A stretch of DNA of 64,000 nt from Brachionus plicatilis (lineage: Eukaryota; Rotifera; Eurotatoria; Ploima; Brachionidae). The stretch is from NCBI GenBank assembly GCA_010279815.1, contig QEOQ01000508.1, positions 5,861,770 through 5,925,769 of the forward strand, written 5' to 3'. A program made the translations under genes and the position numbers. Below are positions 10,538-22,800 of the stretch, in pieces (position 1 is the stretch's first letter; each line of letters opens with the position of its first letter). The notes under the pieces were generated by a model, which worked only from the letters and a program-made list of their open reading frames with translations, made no database searches and had not been told where the DNA came from.

Positions 10538-13500
10538 GTTGAAATTTTTTCAAAACTATAAGAATTTTATTCTAAATTTGAAATTTCAATCTTCGTCTTT
10601 TAAATTATAATAAATATAAAATTATGTCTTTATGAACAAATGCGCCGAAAAAAATATTGTATAACATATGCATCTAGATTTTAATTTTACACAATCTTAT
10701 CTATTGAGATTTAAGAAAACAGAATTTTCTTCAAATTACACCCATTTAAAATTATGAAGCTAATCATTTCCATTTGCGAATCGTTTTTTACTGGGGTTTA
10801 TTAAAAAATAAAGCCCATAATAAAAATAAAATGGTTCGGAATTTTAATTTTATAGTTAAGCAGAATTATGCCTTTTTAGGTGATTTTTTTTTTTAATTTT
10901 TTGCATTAAAAAATTAAGCCAAAAAGGCTTTTAAATATTAACATAATTTGAAAGAAATTTTCTTGAATCTAAAACTATTCATTTTTATAAGGAAATAATT
11001 AATTTTAAGATAATTTAGTGTGGCTTATTTTTTATTTCAATTACGAAATAAAGAGGCAACAAATCAAAATAATATACTTTTAAAATTAGGAAAAGTTTAT
11101 AAAAAATTAACTTGTGTAAATAAATTTTTCTTTAATTAATCCAAGTCAGTCGAAAATTAGTTTTTTAAACTAATCCTTAATAAATTTTTTTGATCTGATC
11201 AAAATTTTTTTAACAAAACCAAATTTTCTAAAGAGTTATTAACATTGATTTTTTTTTTTTTTAATTTAAATTTGAAAGAATTATGAAGAAATTATTTTAA
11301 GAAATAAGAATAATTAAGAAATTTTTTTACATGGGTTAAAATTATTTAAAGGAAGAGTGTTTGTCATTGGATTTAATTAAGAGATCTTTGGGCTAATGGT
11401 CGGTTTCGGTTGAAACCCAAAGCTAATAAATGAAGCGTTTAATACAAAACGGTCATGAAACAAAAACTGAATATCTAGAAATGAAAACACTTCAAATCAA
11501 GCATATCTTTAATTTATTTATTTTTAGAATTTTTTAAATAAAATTTAACATTATTATTTTCGCTCTTTGACATACAACTTCCTTAATCGAATTACAAAAT
11601 TCTCTTAAGTATTTTTTTACATTATTTCATGCCGAAAACTTAATCTTTAGTTTAATGCATCAAATTTCTATCAACAAAAAACTATGTCAAAAAAACAAAT
11701 CCTCAAGGTAATTTGATTGTTATTTTGTCGAAATTTATGAATCTATTTGGAGCATTAATTATCGTATTAAGGTCATTTTTTTTCTCTCCATTTATACATT
11801 CTACTCAATTTTCGCTTACTAACCCACATTCAAATGTCCAAATAATGATGTTACCTCCATTTGTCTTTGAATTTCCATAGTTGTCGTTAATTAAAAATTG
11901 ATCAAAATTTTTTTATTAAATTCAAATTCAATGACACATTAAATTTAATATCTAAAATTTATCTTATCATTTCTAAAAAGTCAAAGCATTAAAACTTCTA
12001 ATTCAGTAGATTTTCTATTGATTAACGATGATTTTTTTGTTAAAATAAGTAATATTAATTCTTTGAAAAGTTTATAAGAAATTTTGTCAATTATTTTATA
12101 AATGCTTATCAGGTGCCTGGATCTCGCATTTGAGACTTTAAAAACCCTTAAAGGTCTCCTCAATGTTATGCAACTATTAATAAAAAAAATATCAATAAAA
12201 CAAAAAAAATTCCAGGACTCAATTAGATCTGAGCGCAAAAACAGTCTGAATATTATTTAAAATAAAGTTTCTTAAATAGTTATTTATTTTCAAAGCTTAA
12301 AGTTCTGTTTGTAACAAATTTCTAGGCATTAGATATAAATTGTGTGCGTCGATTCGATTACATAAGTAATTTGCTAGAGATTTACAATAAGTTATAAAAA
12401 TTTTTTATTCAATGAAAACTGATTTTATTTTTAATTTGAAAAAAGAAAATTATAAAATTTTTCAAATATTCTCCTTTTATAAATTCGATTAAAATTTTAG
12501 ATTTGTTTTAAACACTTTTGTGCACAGATCAAATTTTAAGCAATACATTATTCGATCAACAATTGCATTCAATAAACCTAAGCCCTATTTATAAAAAGGC
12601 AATAAGTGTATGGATTGCAAACTTTTTTTATTTAAATTTTTTATCTCTATGTCCTCACTCAATACACATCAAATTCTTTTTACACAATTGGGTTTTTGTT
12701 TTAGTAAAAAAATTTTATTTAAATTGAATTTATTTTTATTATTTTATGTGGCGTTAATCAAAAACCAATGTTGATCAAACATTATCATTCCGGTGCAACA
12801 AAGCTTTTACATTTTTTGGGGCATTAATCAAAATTTTAGATTTCAATTTTAAAAAAATGATTTCCACTAGGTTATTTGATAACTTGCTGTTTGAGAGTAA
12901 TTGGATACAGTTTTAAGTTTATCTAAGGTAAATTCTTAAAATATCGTTATTTGAATTGCTTTTTTTTTATTATTAATTGTTCTATAAAACCTATAGCAAA
13001 AAAAAAAATTTAAAAAATAGTCATTTTTGGTGCATTTTTGAGCCCGTTTTTTTTCCACAATGGTTTATTGTCAAAATAAAGGCTCGTTCAAAACCAAAGC
13101 AAAAATTTCAATGATTAATATTTGGCTTTAAATTTTTTTTATTTTAACTTAGTAATAAATCTTAATATATTTTTCTAAAAAGCAAGATAAAACCATTAAA
13201 AAGAATATATGTATTTTTTAGCATCAAGCTTTACTTCTATTTACTAATTTTTTTAGCACAAAATTTTGTTATCATAGTCTTTAGAGATAAATATAGATAC
13301 ATCAATTACAAAATTAAAAAATAAACCTAATTTGATGCGTTTTTTTAAAGAATTCAAAGCATACGGAAATATGCGGAGGATAGAAGCTATTTATTTAGTT
13401 AAAATAGCTCTTTTCATTTATTCTATATTAGATTTGTCTATCATAGACTGATTTTGTTTGCTTTTGTTTTACTCTGTGTTGTTTTGGTAACTAAGCTCTT

Positions 13501-14319
13501 ATTCGCGTGTCAATAACCTGATTGTTAAATCATTAGGTTGGCTTTTGATTTTAAATTATTTACCACTCATATCTAAAATTCACCAAATTAAACTAGATCT
13601 AGAAACTCGATTTGATTTTTATCATATTAAAAAAATTCAAGTAGTAGAGACAAAATCCCAGCGGAAAAAAATGCCGTAATTTTTCAATTTTATAAAGAAT
13701 TTATCAATATTTAATTTTTGAAAATAAAAGTTAACAATAATTTTAGATTTAATATGATCAAATGAAATGAGATTTTTGTTAATCAACACAATCAGCATTC
13801 GTTGTAATCAAAAAGCATTTCAAAATCTAAAAATCAATTTCCACTTCTAATTAATATCAAATCTTTTTTTTGTTCGATTTTAAAATTTTTGAAATTAGAA
13901 AATTGTTCTTTTGTTTTTTAGGAAAAAAATTATTTAATGGGAAAATTTAATGCTCAGAGTCAGCTTTTAAAAAATTAATATTATATCCGGTTTGGTTAAA
14001 AATTGAACTTAAGCAAACAAAAACTTTTTAATAAACAATCTTTCATTAAGAAACTCATTTAGCTCTGAAAATAAACGAATTCATTAAAAAAACACTAGGA
14101 TACGAATGAGAACAACAAAAAAATCGGCTACTTTAGTCCGAAAAAGTCAAACAAAAGTTCATAAATCTCTATACCAGAAATTAATTTTAGAAAAATTAAC
14201 AAGCATTCGTTAAAAAAATTGATATTTCATAGCAAATACTTTTATTATTGGTACTAGCAAATATTTTCCAAATAAATAAATAAATAAGTCTTATTTACTT
14301 TATGGATTAAAGTTGAAGC
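10538..14319. other. Long AT-rich intergenic region
   Basis: About 3.8 kb without a recognisable gene, transposon terminus or RNA gene. Short open frames occur (for example around 11981-12238 and 12518-12727), but their composition matches the background and they show no domain. The region just upstream of the FBXL6 ATG (10538-10700) presumably holds its promoter, but no clear motif is visible. Confidence 0.5.
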
Positions 14320-14457
14320 TTATGCAAATGGGCGATGTATTTTACTTTTGTGTTTTGATTCCCGTTTAGACGAGTAATTTACAGCTCCAAAATTTGACTT
14401 GGCTTTTTCAATTTCCTTCAATGATTGCATGATTTTGTCGGAAAAAGCTTTTAAATT
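14320..14457 (-). CDS. Probable 3'-terminal coding exon of an unresolved gene
   Basis: A good acceptor on the minus strand (TTTTAATTTTCTGATAG) is followed by 45 in-phase codons and TAA. The peptide begins NLKAFSDKIMQSLKEIEKAK, continues SNFGAVNYSSKRESKHKS and ends KIHRPFA. It combines an amphipathic helix with a basic tail, and its composition is clearly coding-like. I could not connect an upstream exon: a short ATG-containing piece near 14755-14728 has an incompatible phase. No family recognised. Confidence 0.4.
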   Translation of the reverse strand, partial: NLKAFSDKIMQSLKEIEKAKSNFGAVNYSSKRESKHKSKIHRPFA

Positions 14458-15531
14458 CTATCAGAAAATTAAAATCTATTACTAATATTGCTTGTTTTTC
14501 ATCTAGTGAGCTATGTGAGCAAAATTATCATTCAAGTATTAGCATATTTATGAGCTATTTAAATGCTTCTATGCTAGCATAATATCTTAGGTAGACATTA
14601 TTAAATCTATTACTAATAAACACTTGAGAATAAATTAATTTTTTTAAAGATTTCAAAAAATATTCTAAGCTTGGTTTATTTTGAAACAAGGCTCTGGTTT
14701 CGCTTAGAAATCTATTTATTAGATAAATTATGCACCGGGGATGTTGGTATAATCTAGCGTCATTTGAACCAAGTATTTAGAAAAAGAAACTAAGTAAAAA
14801 GAAGTTAATTGCTCGCATAGAAAAATGTGGTTCTAGTTCAGTGAAAGTCTGAGAGTGAAAATTCTTAACAATTACAAAAAAAATTTTTCTCAAGAATTTT
14901 TGTATGCTAAATAAATAAAGTAATTAAATTGTTTAAATCCTTTTAATTATCATTGTTTTAATTAATAATCAAGCTCAAGATATCTAGGTTTCTTTTTTTT
15001 TTCTAAAATAATTAAAATAAATTTTGCTTAAATTTTTTATTTTATAACAAATAATAGTGATAACACTGATAGTTAAATTCAACTAGTAAAGACGAATCGA
15101 GTTCGTAAATTTTTTATTCGGGAATAATTAAAAACATGATGGAAATAGAACTTGAGTATGTAATCAAATATTTCCTGTGTAAATTGTAAAGTATGCCAGG
15201 GCTAATTCAAGACATTTTTCTAAATTTCCTTATTTGATGATGCTATGTTTTTTTTTGACACGTCTTCGGTCTATCGAAACTAAGAGCCATATTAATAGAA
15301 AAAAAAAAGATTTGAATTAGTGCGTCACATGGCCGATAAAAAGACATCTATAGCCTGGTATCAGGTGAACATAAATCATTTTTATACATTATTGTTTTCA
15401 TGTCAATGTCGTAGATCGATAAATTTCATTTAATTATTTTTTTTTAAGATTTTTTTTCATTTATTTAAGAAAATCAATTTTTTTAGGATTTTTATATTAT
15501 AGCTAAGTGACAATTAAGCCAAATTTCACCT

Positions 15532-15548
15532 TCTCTCTCTCTCTCTCT
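15532..15548. repeat. (CT)n microsatellite
   Basis: Eight or so CT units in an otherwise AT-rich spacer. Confidence 0.85.
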
Positions 15549-15690
15549 AGATCTCTCAAATCAACTAGATTGAAATTTTATGCCAAGAAAAATTAATAAT
15601 CAATTTAGCTGAGCTCCTCTCCATACTCAAGTATTTCCATTTGAAAATAAATCAAAGTTTTTTGGATTTTTGTTTCTAAGTTAGATAAGT

Positions 15691-15981
15691 TTATTCTAGT
15701 TTTGATTTATGATGCTGATGGACCCATAAGCTATCCATATTCAGGTCTAGACTGGCAATAATTTTGCAAGCCTTGTCTGCTTGAACAGAAATTTTCAATC
15801 TATAACAACGCTTGGAGCATTTATCTAGTGGTCTAGATTTTCAGGATAATCATAGCTCATTGTTAACAATTTGCTTTATCTTTGCACCTTAATTTTGTTA
15901 AAATTTAAGTCTAAAATTGGCCTGATGTTTAGTCCGGTGACACTCGTTTTGTCGATCAACAATGATTTATTTTTAATTATG
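15691..15981 (-). other. Two exon-like islands of unknown origin
   Basis: On the minus strand, 15981-15888 reads open from an acceptor (AATTTAG) to a possible donor (AAG|GTGCAA) and contains SLLIDKTSVTGLNIRPILDL. A second open stretch, about 15823-15691, contains CSKRCYRLKISVQADKACKI and ends in TAA. Both are GC-richer than their surroundings, but the phases do not join with simple splicing. They may be exons of an unresolved gene, transposon debris or conserved non-coding sequence. Confidence 0.25.
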
Positions 15982-18125
15982 CTAAATTATATATACTTTG
16001 GACCACAAGGGAAATGCTGATAGTATAAAGAATTTAAATTATTGTTTTGTCTATTATTATTCTAAAATGTCTAAATCTAAAATAATTATGAAAAATTAAT
16101 TTCGTATGAAATAATTTCAAATCCAGTTTCTTTATTTTCTTTCAAAAAATAATAATAATTGTATCAATTTAGTCTATTGTTTTCGATCAGAGAAAAAAAA
16201 AAGATAAGAAATAATTTAAAATTCAATATAACTATTTCAAGACCTATTTTAGCGGGTGTTGATTTTAGCAATTTTTATTTTAATAGCTTTCCAAATTGTT
16301 AATAATTTAAAAATTAGAAACTATCTAAATGATAGTTTTTTGCTTAATCATGTTGACCAAGTTGCCTGAGTGAAGATCTAACTTCAAACAAAGTTCAGTT
16401 GATCGTACCACCACAGAAAGTGGTTATTCAATTGATGGTATTTTAGAATATAACTAATTTGAGTTTGCCAAGAAATATGGCTGAGGGTATAATCCGATTT
16501 TAAGTTTAATTTTTGACCAAATATCAAATGCTTTTTTTAGAGAGAAATTTTTTATGCACTGAATTTAATTAAAAAATAATTAAAAATAATTCCAAGTAAT
16601 TTTTACGATTTTTGTTTTTATGTTGATTGTGATTCAAGGCTCAAATCTTTTCAACAGGTATTCGAATAAATTTTTTCGTATTTTCCAACTATACTGCCAC
16701 TTGGCACTTGATTTCATAGTCAATAGTTACATTCTCCACCATTTAAATTTTACAAAAATACCAAAAGTTCACTTTTCTTAAAAAAAAGACAAAAGAAAAA
16801 AACATTTAGAAATATTTATTTTACTAATTAAAAAACAAATGACCAAATTCAATAGAGGTATTGAGCAAAATTAGGGACTCTATAGAACTGGTTCTGAACT
16901 TTTTAGGTTTATATTTTTAATGAGTTTTTAATATTTGATGGGATTTATTTTTATTTGACAATGAATATCCAAAGACAAATTAGATTATCTATTTAGTCAA
17001 AATATTAATCTTAAAAAATGACGTAGTAAAATTTAGCATACCGCGTTTGGCTCAAACCTACACGAATATAAAAAAAAATAAAAAAAAAAAAGTTTAATTT
17101 ATGTTATTAAATTTCAACAAGTAAAAAAAACACAAATAAGAAACTAGACTCGTTTCGAATCAACAATATTTTGGCAATAGAGAGATTTCAATCGAAAAAA
17201 TATGAACTAGATTCGGAAAGCTAACAAAATTTCAACAAATTGTTGAAATATATTTTTCGATAGAAGAAAAAAATTATGTTCATCATTCGAATATAAATTA
17301 TTATTATACCTTTGAACAGATTGGAAAAATAAAGAACACACTAGACACATTATGATCATGAGACTGGTTGTTTAAGGTCTTGTCCATGAGACAAAAAATG
17401 TGAACACTAGGGCCCAGCAAATCGCTTGATGGTAAGTCGCGCTCTACTACTTAACCAAATAGTTTTCAGAAACTAACTCAATTAATTATTATAATTTTTT
17501 TATTTTTATTAATATCAATATGAGCAATCGAAAAAGCTAGACTTTTTATTTATTGAAATAGAATTTAGTGATTGAGATCTTAAGGAATGAGCAGTGTCGC
17601 TATTTTAGAGATGGTGAGGTTGGTGGAAATTTTTATGTTGGAAATTTTTATGTTGAGCAGTTTTGGAATTTTAATTCTTAGAATTTGAAAAATTTGTTTT
17701 TGGCCAAAAGATAATTCTTATAAATTTGTTTTGAAGAAATTCGATTTTTAACTTTGAAGATTTTTTAGTGACAATTTGTAATGAGGATCATGTGCACCAT
17801 CTTTAAAACAAGTCAATCCGGATCTTAGCAAAAATAGAGTATAAATCCAATTGAAAAAATTTTCTCGGATTCTCTAGTCTCGAGTAGAGTGCTTTTTAAA
17901 ATCAGATTTAAATAAAAGAAATCAGACTAGTTTATTTTTTCAATATTTATTAATAATTAGTTAAAATATAGCAATTTTTGTTTGTATAATTTTTTGCTAA
18001 TTTCCTTTTTTTATTGAGTAATTAATTCAGTTGACAAGTTCAGTCTTGTAATTTGTGTAGGCAAGAAAAACGATGCCAAATACTAAAAAGGGCCTAGAAC
18101 CCGACAGGGCCGAAACAAAAAAATA
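15982..18125. other. AT-rich intergenic DNA
   Basis: No gene recognised apart from the SINE-like segment listed separately. Confidence 0.5.
17296..17463 (-). mobile_element. Possible tRNA-derived SINE
   Basis: The minus strand from 17459 reads TTGGTTAAGTAGTAGAGCGC, resembling the A-box/D-arm region of a tRNA gene (TGGCNNAGTGGTAGAGCGC type). About 40 bases on is a weak B-box-like AGTGTTCACAT. A non-tRNA body follows and the copy ends in a TAATAATAA tail. The internal promoter is degenerate, so an old SINE or tRNA pseudogene is more likely than a working tRNA. Confidence 0.4.
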
Positions 18126-19345
18126 TTTTACCAAAGCTTGTAATGTAAGATGGTTTTTTACAGGTATTAAACTATTGCCAAAAAATTGTTTATGATAATA
18201 GAGTGATAAATTATTTAGTGTTTATTCTCAGCTACTATTTAAATTTTTATTTTTTTGTTAACAAAGATTTAAATTTTTAAAAAGGCAGAGAAAAAAAAAG
18301 AAGATTAATGCCGAAGCTAGTAGAGTATGATGATCAAGTGTTCGCAGTGTCATGACATGTTGTCTAAAATTGCTTAAAATAAAAGAGTGAAAGTTTATTT
18401 AATGCCACTATTTTAATTTTTTAAATTTTTTTGTTAACAAAGATTTAAATTTTTAAAAAGGCAAAGCAAAAATAAAAGTAAAGCATTTTTTTTCATATTT
18501 CTAAGCAGATTAGTCGAAAAATATTTATCAATTTAAAGAAATAAAGATCAAATTTTCATAATCACTTGGATTAGATCACGAGCAGGTTGAAACAAAAAAG
18601 AAAAAATTTTACCAAATCTGGTAATGTAAGATGGTTTTTTACAGGTATTGAACTATTGCCTAAAAATTGTTTATGATAATAGAGTGATAAATTATTTAAT
18701 GTTTATTCTCAGCTACTATTTTAATTTTAATTTTTTTTTTATCAAAGATTTAAATTTTTAAAAAGACTAACCAAAAATAAAAGTAAAGCATTTTTTTTAT
18801 ATTATTAAGCCGATTATTGGATAAATATTTATTAATTTTAAGGGAAAAAATATTAAATTTTCATTGTCACCAGGATTAATTTAAGAATAGGTCGAAAAAA
18901 AAAATTGACCAAAGCAAGTAATGTGAGATGGTTTTTTTCATGCCACTATTTTAATTTTAATTTTTTTTTTATCAAAGATTTAAATTTTTTAAAAAGAATA
19001 ACCAAAAATAAAAGTGAAGTATTTTTTTATATTATCAAGCCGATTAGTGGATAAATATTTATTAATTTTAAGGAAAAAAATATTAAATTTTCATTGTCAC
19101 CAAGATTAATTTAAGAATAGGTCGAAAAAAAAAAAAAAAATTTACCGAAGCTAGTAATATAAGATGGTTTTTTACAGGTATTAAACTATTGCCTAAAAAT
19201 TGTTTATGATAATAGAGTGATAAATTATTTAGTGTTTATTCTCAGCTACTATTTTAATTTTTATTTTTTTGTTAACAAAGATTTAAATTTTTAAAAAGGC
19301 AAAGCAAAAATAAAAGTAAAATTTTTTTTAAATATTATCAAGCCA
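18126..19345 (+). repeat. Degenerate tandem array upstream of the ankyrin gene
   Basis: The word GTAATGTAAGATGGTTTTTT, with small changes, recurs starting near 18140, 18620, 18917 and 19153. The companion word AACAAAGATTTAAATTTTTA recurs near 18258, 18438, 18738, 18976 and 19273. Full units also share TGTTTATTCTCAGCTACTAT. Spacing is irregular (about 480, 300 and 235 bases), so some units are internally deleted. It ends shortly before the presumed 5' UTR of the ankyrin gene. Confidence 0.8.
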
Positions 19346-19385
19346 ATAAGTTGATAAATGTTTATTAATTTTAAGAAAAAAAATT

Positions 19386-19829
19386 CTCCCAATACACTTC
19401 GCCAGCCAAGGTGCTCGACAATAATTTATTTTAAATTTTAGAAATTAATAAACAAAAATAGAAAAAAGAGCAAGCGAGCATGAAACTCTAATTTCTACAT
19501 TCAATCTGAACCAAACTAACGCAACATTTGAATTTAGCAACAAAAACACACACATAAGCAACTCGACAAGCAAAAAAAATCCAAAAAATCGATAATAAAA
19601 TCAAAAATAATAAATACAACAAAAAATTAAAAAAAATTAAAATTTTTTTAAAATCAACAACTTAAATTGAAAACAAAAGAAAACAAAAATGAATTTTATT
19701 TTTTGCTGAACAAACAAAAAAAAAAAACCGCAACCGAGCCACAAAATAAAACGAACACAAAAAAAGACCGAGACCAAACAAAATATCCCAAGTCAGCAAA
19801 AACATCAACATCGACAAACAAACACCAAA
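19386..19829 (+). promoter_or_regulatory. Presumed promoter and 5' UTR of the ankyrin gene
   Basis: Composition changes from T/A-rich array to A/C-rich, T-poor sequence from about 19480 to the ATG, as in a long transcribed leader. No TATA box is clear. Upstream ATGs occur (for example at 19480 and 19689), so translation may be regulated or initiate by reinitiation; this is inference. Confidence 0.35.
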
Positions 19830-22800
19830 ATGGGTTGTGCCAGCAGCAAGAACGCAGAGGACAAAGACGAAATGCGCAAGCACTCGAAACAATCGCCGCA
19901 GTCGTCATTGCAGGCGCAGAACGCGTCCATCAACCTGAACGGCAAGGCGAACAAGTCCAAAGGCTCGAGCACATCCAACGCCAACAACATATCGGGCAGC
20001 CTGAGCCAAACGGGCCCAGCAGTGGCAGCAGCAGGGGCAACGTCGGCGGATCATCAGGCGTCAGCCCCGCGCCAAAACCCGAGCCAGAACGCGTACACTA
20101 GCGGGGGCCCGGCGGCCCAGAGTCCGTCGCAGATCGAGCAAAAGAGCGCGCTGCTGCTCACCGAATTTTTCAAGGCGGTGGGCAACGGCGAGCTCGACAG
20201 CCTCAAGCAGATCCTGGCGTCGGTGGACGAGCTGGGCGGCCAGTCGGGGCCGGTGCGCATGGGCAAAGGCGAGCTGCTGAACGCGGGCATGGCGGACGCG
20301 GACGGCCTGACCGCGCTGAGCATCGCGGCCGGCCGCAAGCACAAACAGCTCACCGAGTACTTGGCCGAGTTGGCCGAGGTGGACGTGAACAAGGCGTCCG
20401 AGAGCGGCATCACGCCGCTCCTAATGGTGGCCGAAGTGGGCTGGACGGACGTGATGAAGAAGCTGCTGCGGCGGGGCGCCCACGTGGACGCGGCGCCCAA
20501 GGGCCGCACCGCCGAGGAGGCCAAGATCGCCGGCTCCACGCCGCTCATCGGCGCCACCAAGTACAACAACCCCGAGGCCGTCAAGCTACTGCTGGAGCAC
20601 GGCGCCAACGCCAACCACCAGAACCAGAGCGGCATATCGGCGCTGATGTTGGCGAGCGAGCAGGGTTTCGTGGAGTGCGTGAGAAATTTGTGCGAGGGCG
20701 GCGCCGACGTCGAGCTGGCGCCCTCGGGCAAAACGGCGCTCAGCATGAACCTGAGCGGACAGACGCCGCTGTTCTGCGCGGCCAAAGAGGGCCACTTGGA
20801 CATCGTGAGGTATTTGGTGGAGCGGGGCGCCAATCCCAACGCCACCAACCACTACGGCGTGTCCGTCCTCTGGATCCCGTGCCAGCGTGGCCTCGACAAA
20901 ATAGTGGCCCTGCTGCTGGAGCGCGGCGCCGACCCCGAGATCGCGCCGTGCGGACCCGAGGCCGAGGAGCGCAGCATCTCGGGCTGGACGCCGCTCTACG
21001 CCGCCATCAAGTCGCGCCAGTACCCCGTGGTCAAGCTGCTGCTAGAGCACCGCGCCAACCCCAACGCGGTCACCAGCCTCGGCTCGACGCCCTTCTTGCT
21101 CGCCAGCGAGATCGGCGACCTTGACGTCATCAAGTGTTTTGTTGAGCACGGCGCCGACCTCGACTACTCGCCGTCGGGCAAAGAGGCCGACGAGCTGAAC
21201 ATAACCGGGCAGACTGCGCTCTTCATGGCCACCCTCAAGGAGCAAAATGACGTCGTGCAGTACTTGATCGAGCGCGGCAGCAAGGTAAACGTAAAGAACC
21301 GGTACGGCGTGAGTCCGCTGCTGCTGTGCGCCGAGGGCGGCAACGAAACGTTGGTCAAGCTGCTGGTGTCGAGTGGCGCCGACGTGAACATGAGTCCGAG
21401 CGGCGAGCTGGCCGTAGAGCATATTTTGGCGGGCCAGACGCCGCTGTACGGCGCCGCCAAAAAGGGCCACTATCACATCTGCAAGTATTTGATTGAGAAC
21501 GGCGCCGCGGTCAACGCCGAGACGATGACGGGCGCCACCCCGCTCTACACGGCCGTCGAAGAGGCCCACTTGGAAATTTGCGAGCTGCTCATCGAGAGCA
21601 AGGCCCACGTTAACATGTGCCCGCACGGCGAGTGGGCCCGCGAGCTCAATATTAACAGACAGTCGCCGCTGCTGCTCGCCTGTATCAAGAACAACACGCA
21701 GATTGCCGAGTTGTTGATCGAGAGCGGCTCCGATGTCAATTTGGTGAATGAGCGCGGCTCGTCGCCCCTGCTCGTCGTGTGCCAGTACAACAATTTGAAG
21801 CTGCTCAAAAAGTTGCTCGAGCACGGCGCTCTCATTGACCAGGAGGCGCTCAATTTGTACGATGCCAAAATAAATGCGCTCATAATCGCCACTGAGTCCG
21901 GCTCGTTTGCCTGTGTCAAGTGTTTGGTAGAGAACGGACTGGACGTCAACTATAGGATTGATGGCAAGGGCGAAACTGCCGGACGCACACCTCTTTTTTG
22001 TGCCAGTGTCAAAAATCATCCCGATATTGTCGAGTATTTGATTCAGCACGGCGCTGATGTGAACGCGTCCGAAGACGTAAGTTGACAATTTTAAATTTTT
22101 TTTTTTTTTTCTTTTTTTTTTCATTTAATTGATTTAGAATGGGTGGAAAAATTTTTTTTTTTTTCAACAAGCTCCCACTTTTACTGTACCAGAGTTGTTT
22201 AAAAGTCCCAAAAAAAAGTCCGGACTTGGACTTTTATTTCATTTTTTTTTTCAAAGCCCAAGTCAAGACTTTAAAATTTTTTTTTTCAAAAAAAAAATGT
22301 CCAAGTGGCTAGCAAAAAGTGAAGAAGAGATGAGTTGAATGGGAACCATTCAGGAAATCGGTCAAAAAAAAATTAATATTTTAAGCTTTATATTAACTTC
22401 TTAGATTACAATATTTATTTACTTATTTAAAAAAGCATTATAAAAATTTTTTTCTAAATAAATCTATGGAGTACTAGTTCTTACTGCTATAGCTGTACGT
22501 TACTACGCTACAGATTGTGGATAAGATCCACGCAGTTATACTATTACTACTACTACTACTACTAGTATTCAAAATTTTAAAGCCTGGACTTGGACTTTTG
22601 AATGAAATTTAAAAAAAAAAATCAAAGTCTCTGGTCGGACTTTTGAAAAAGAAAAAAAAAAAGTCCAGACTTGGACTTGACTTGAGACTTATGACTTTTA
22701 AAACAAATCTGTACTGTAGTCATGAAAAATTATCTTGGATTTAAAAAAATTTAAAAAAAGAATTTTTTTTTTTTAAAAATGACAAAAAAGATAAAGTGAC

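Noticed and set aside
11981..12727. Short ORFs in the empty 10.5-14.3 kb region
   Set aside because: Background composition, no motif, and expected by chance in AT-rich DNA with TTG/ATT starts.
17404..17463. Functional tRNA gene
   Set aside because: The A box is only approximate, B box is poor and no acceptor stem pairing could be drawn; kept only as a SINE candidate.
18126..19345. CRISPR-like array
   Set aside because: Units are long, degenerate and irregularly spaced in a eukaryotic context; no short identical repeats with unique spacers.
20054..22124. Long antisense open frames opposite the ankyrin exon
   Set aside because: They arise from the high GC and codon periodicity of the real gene; no independent domain or start context.
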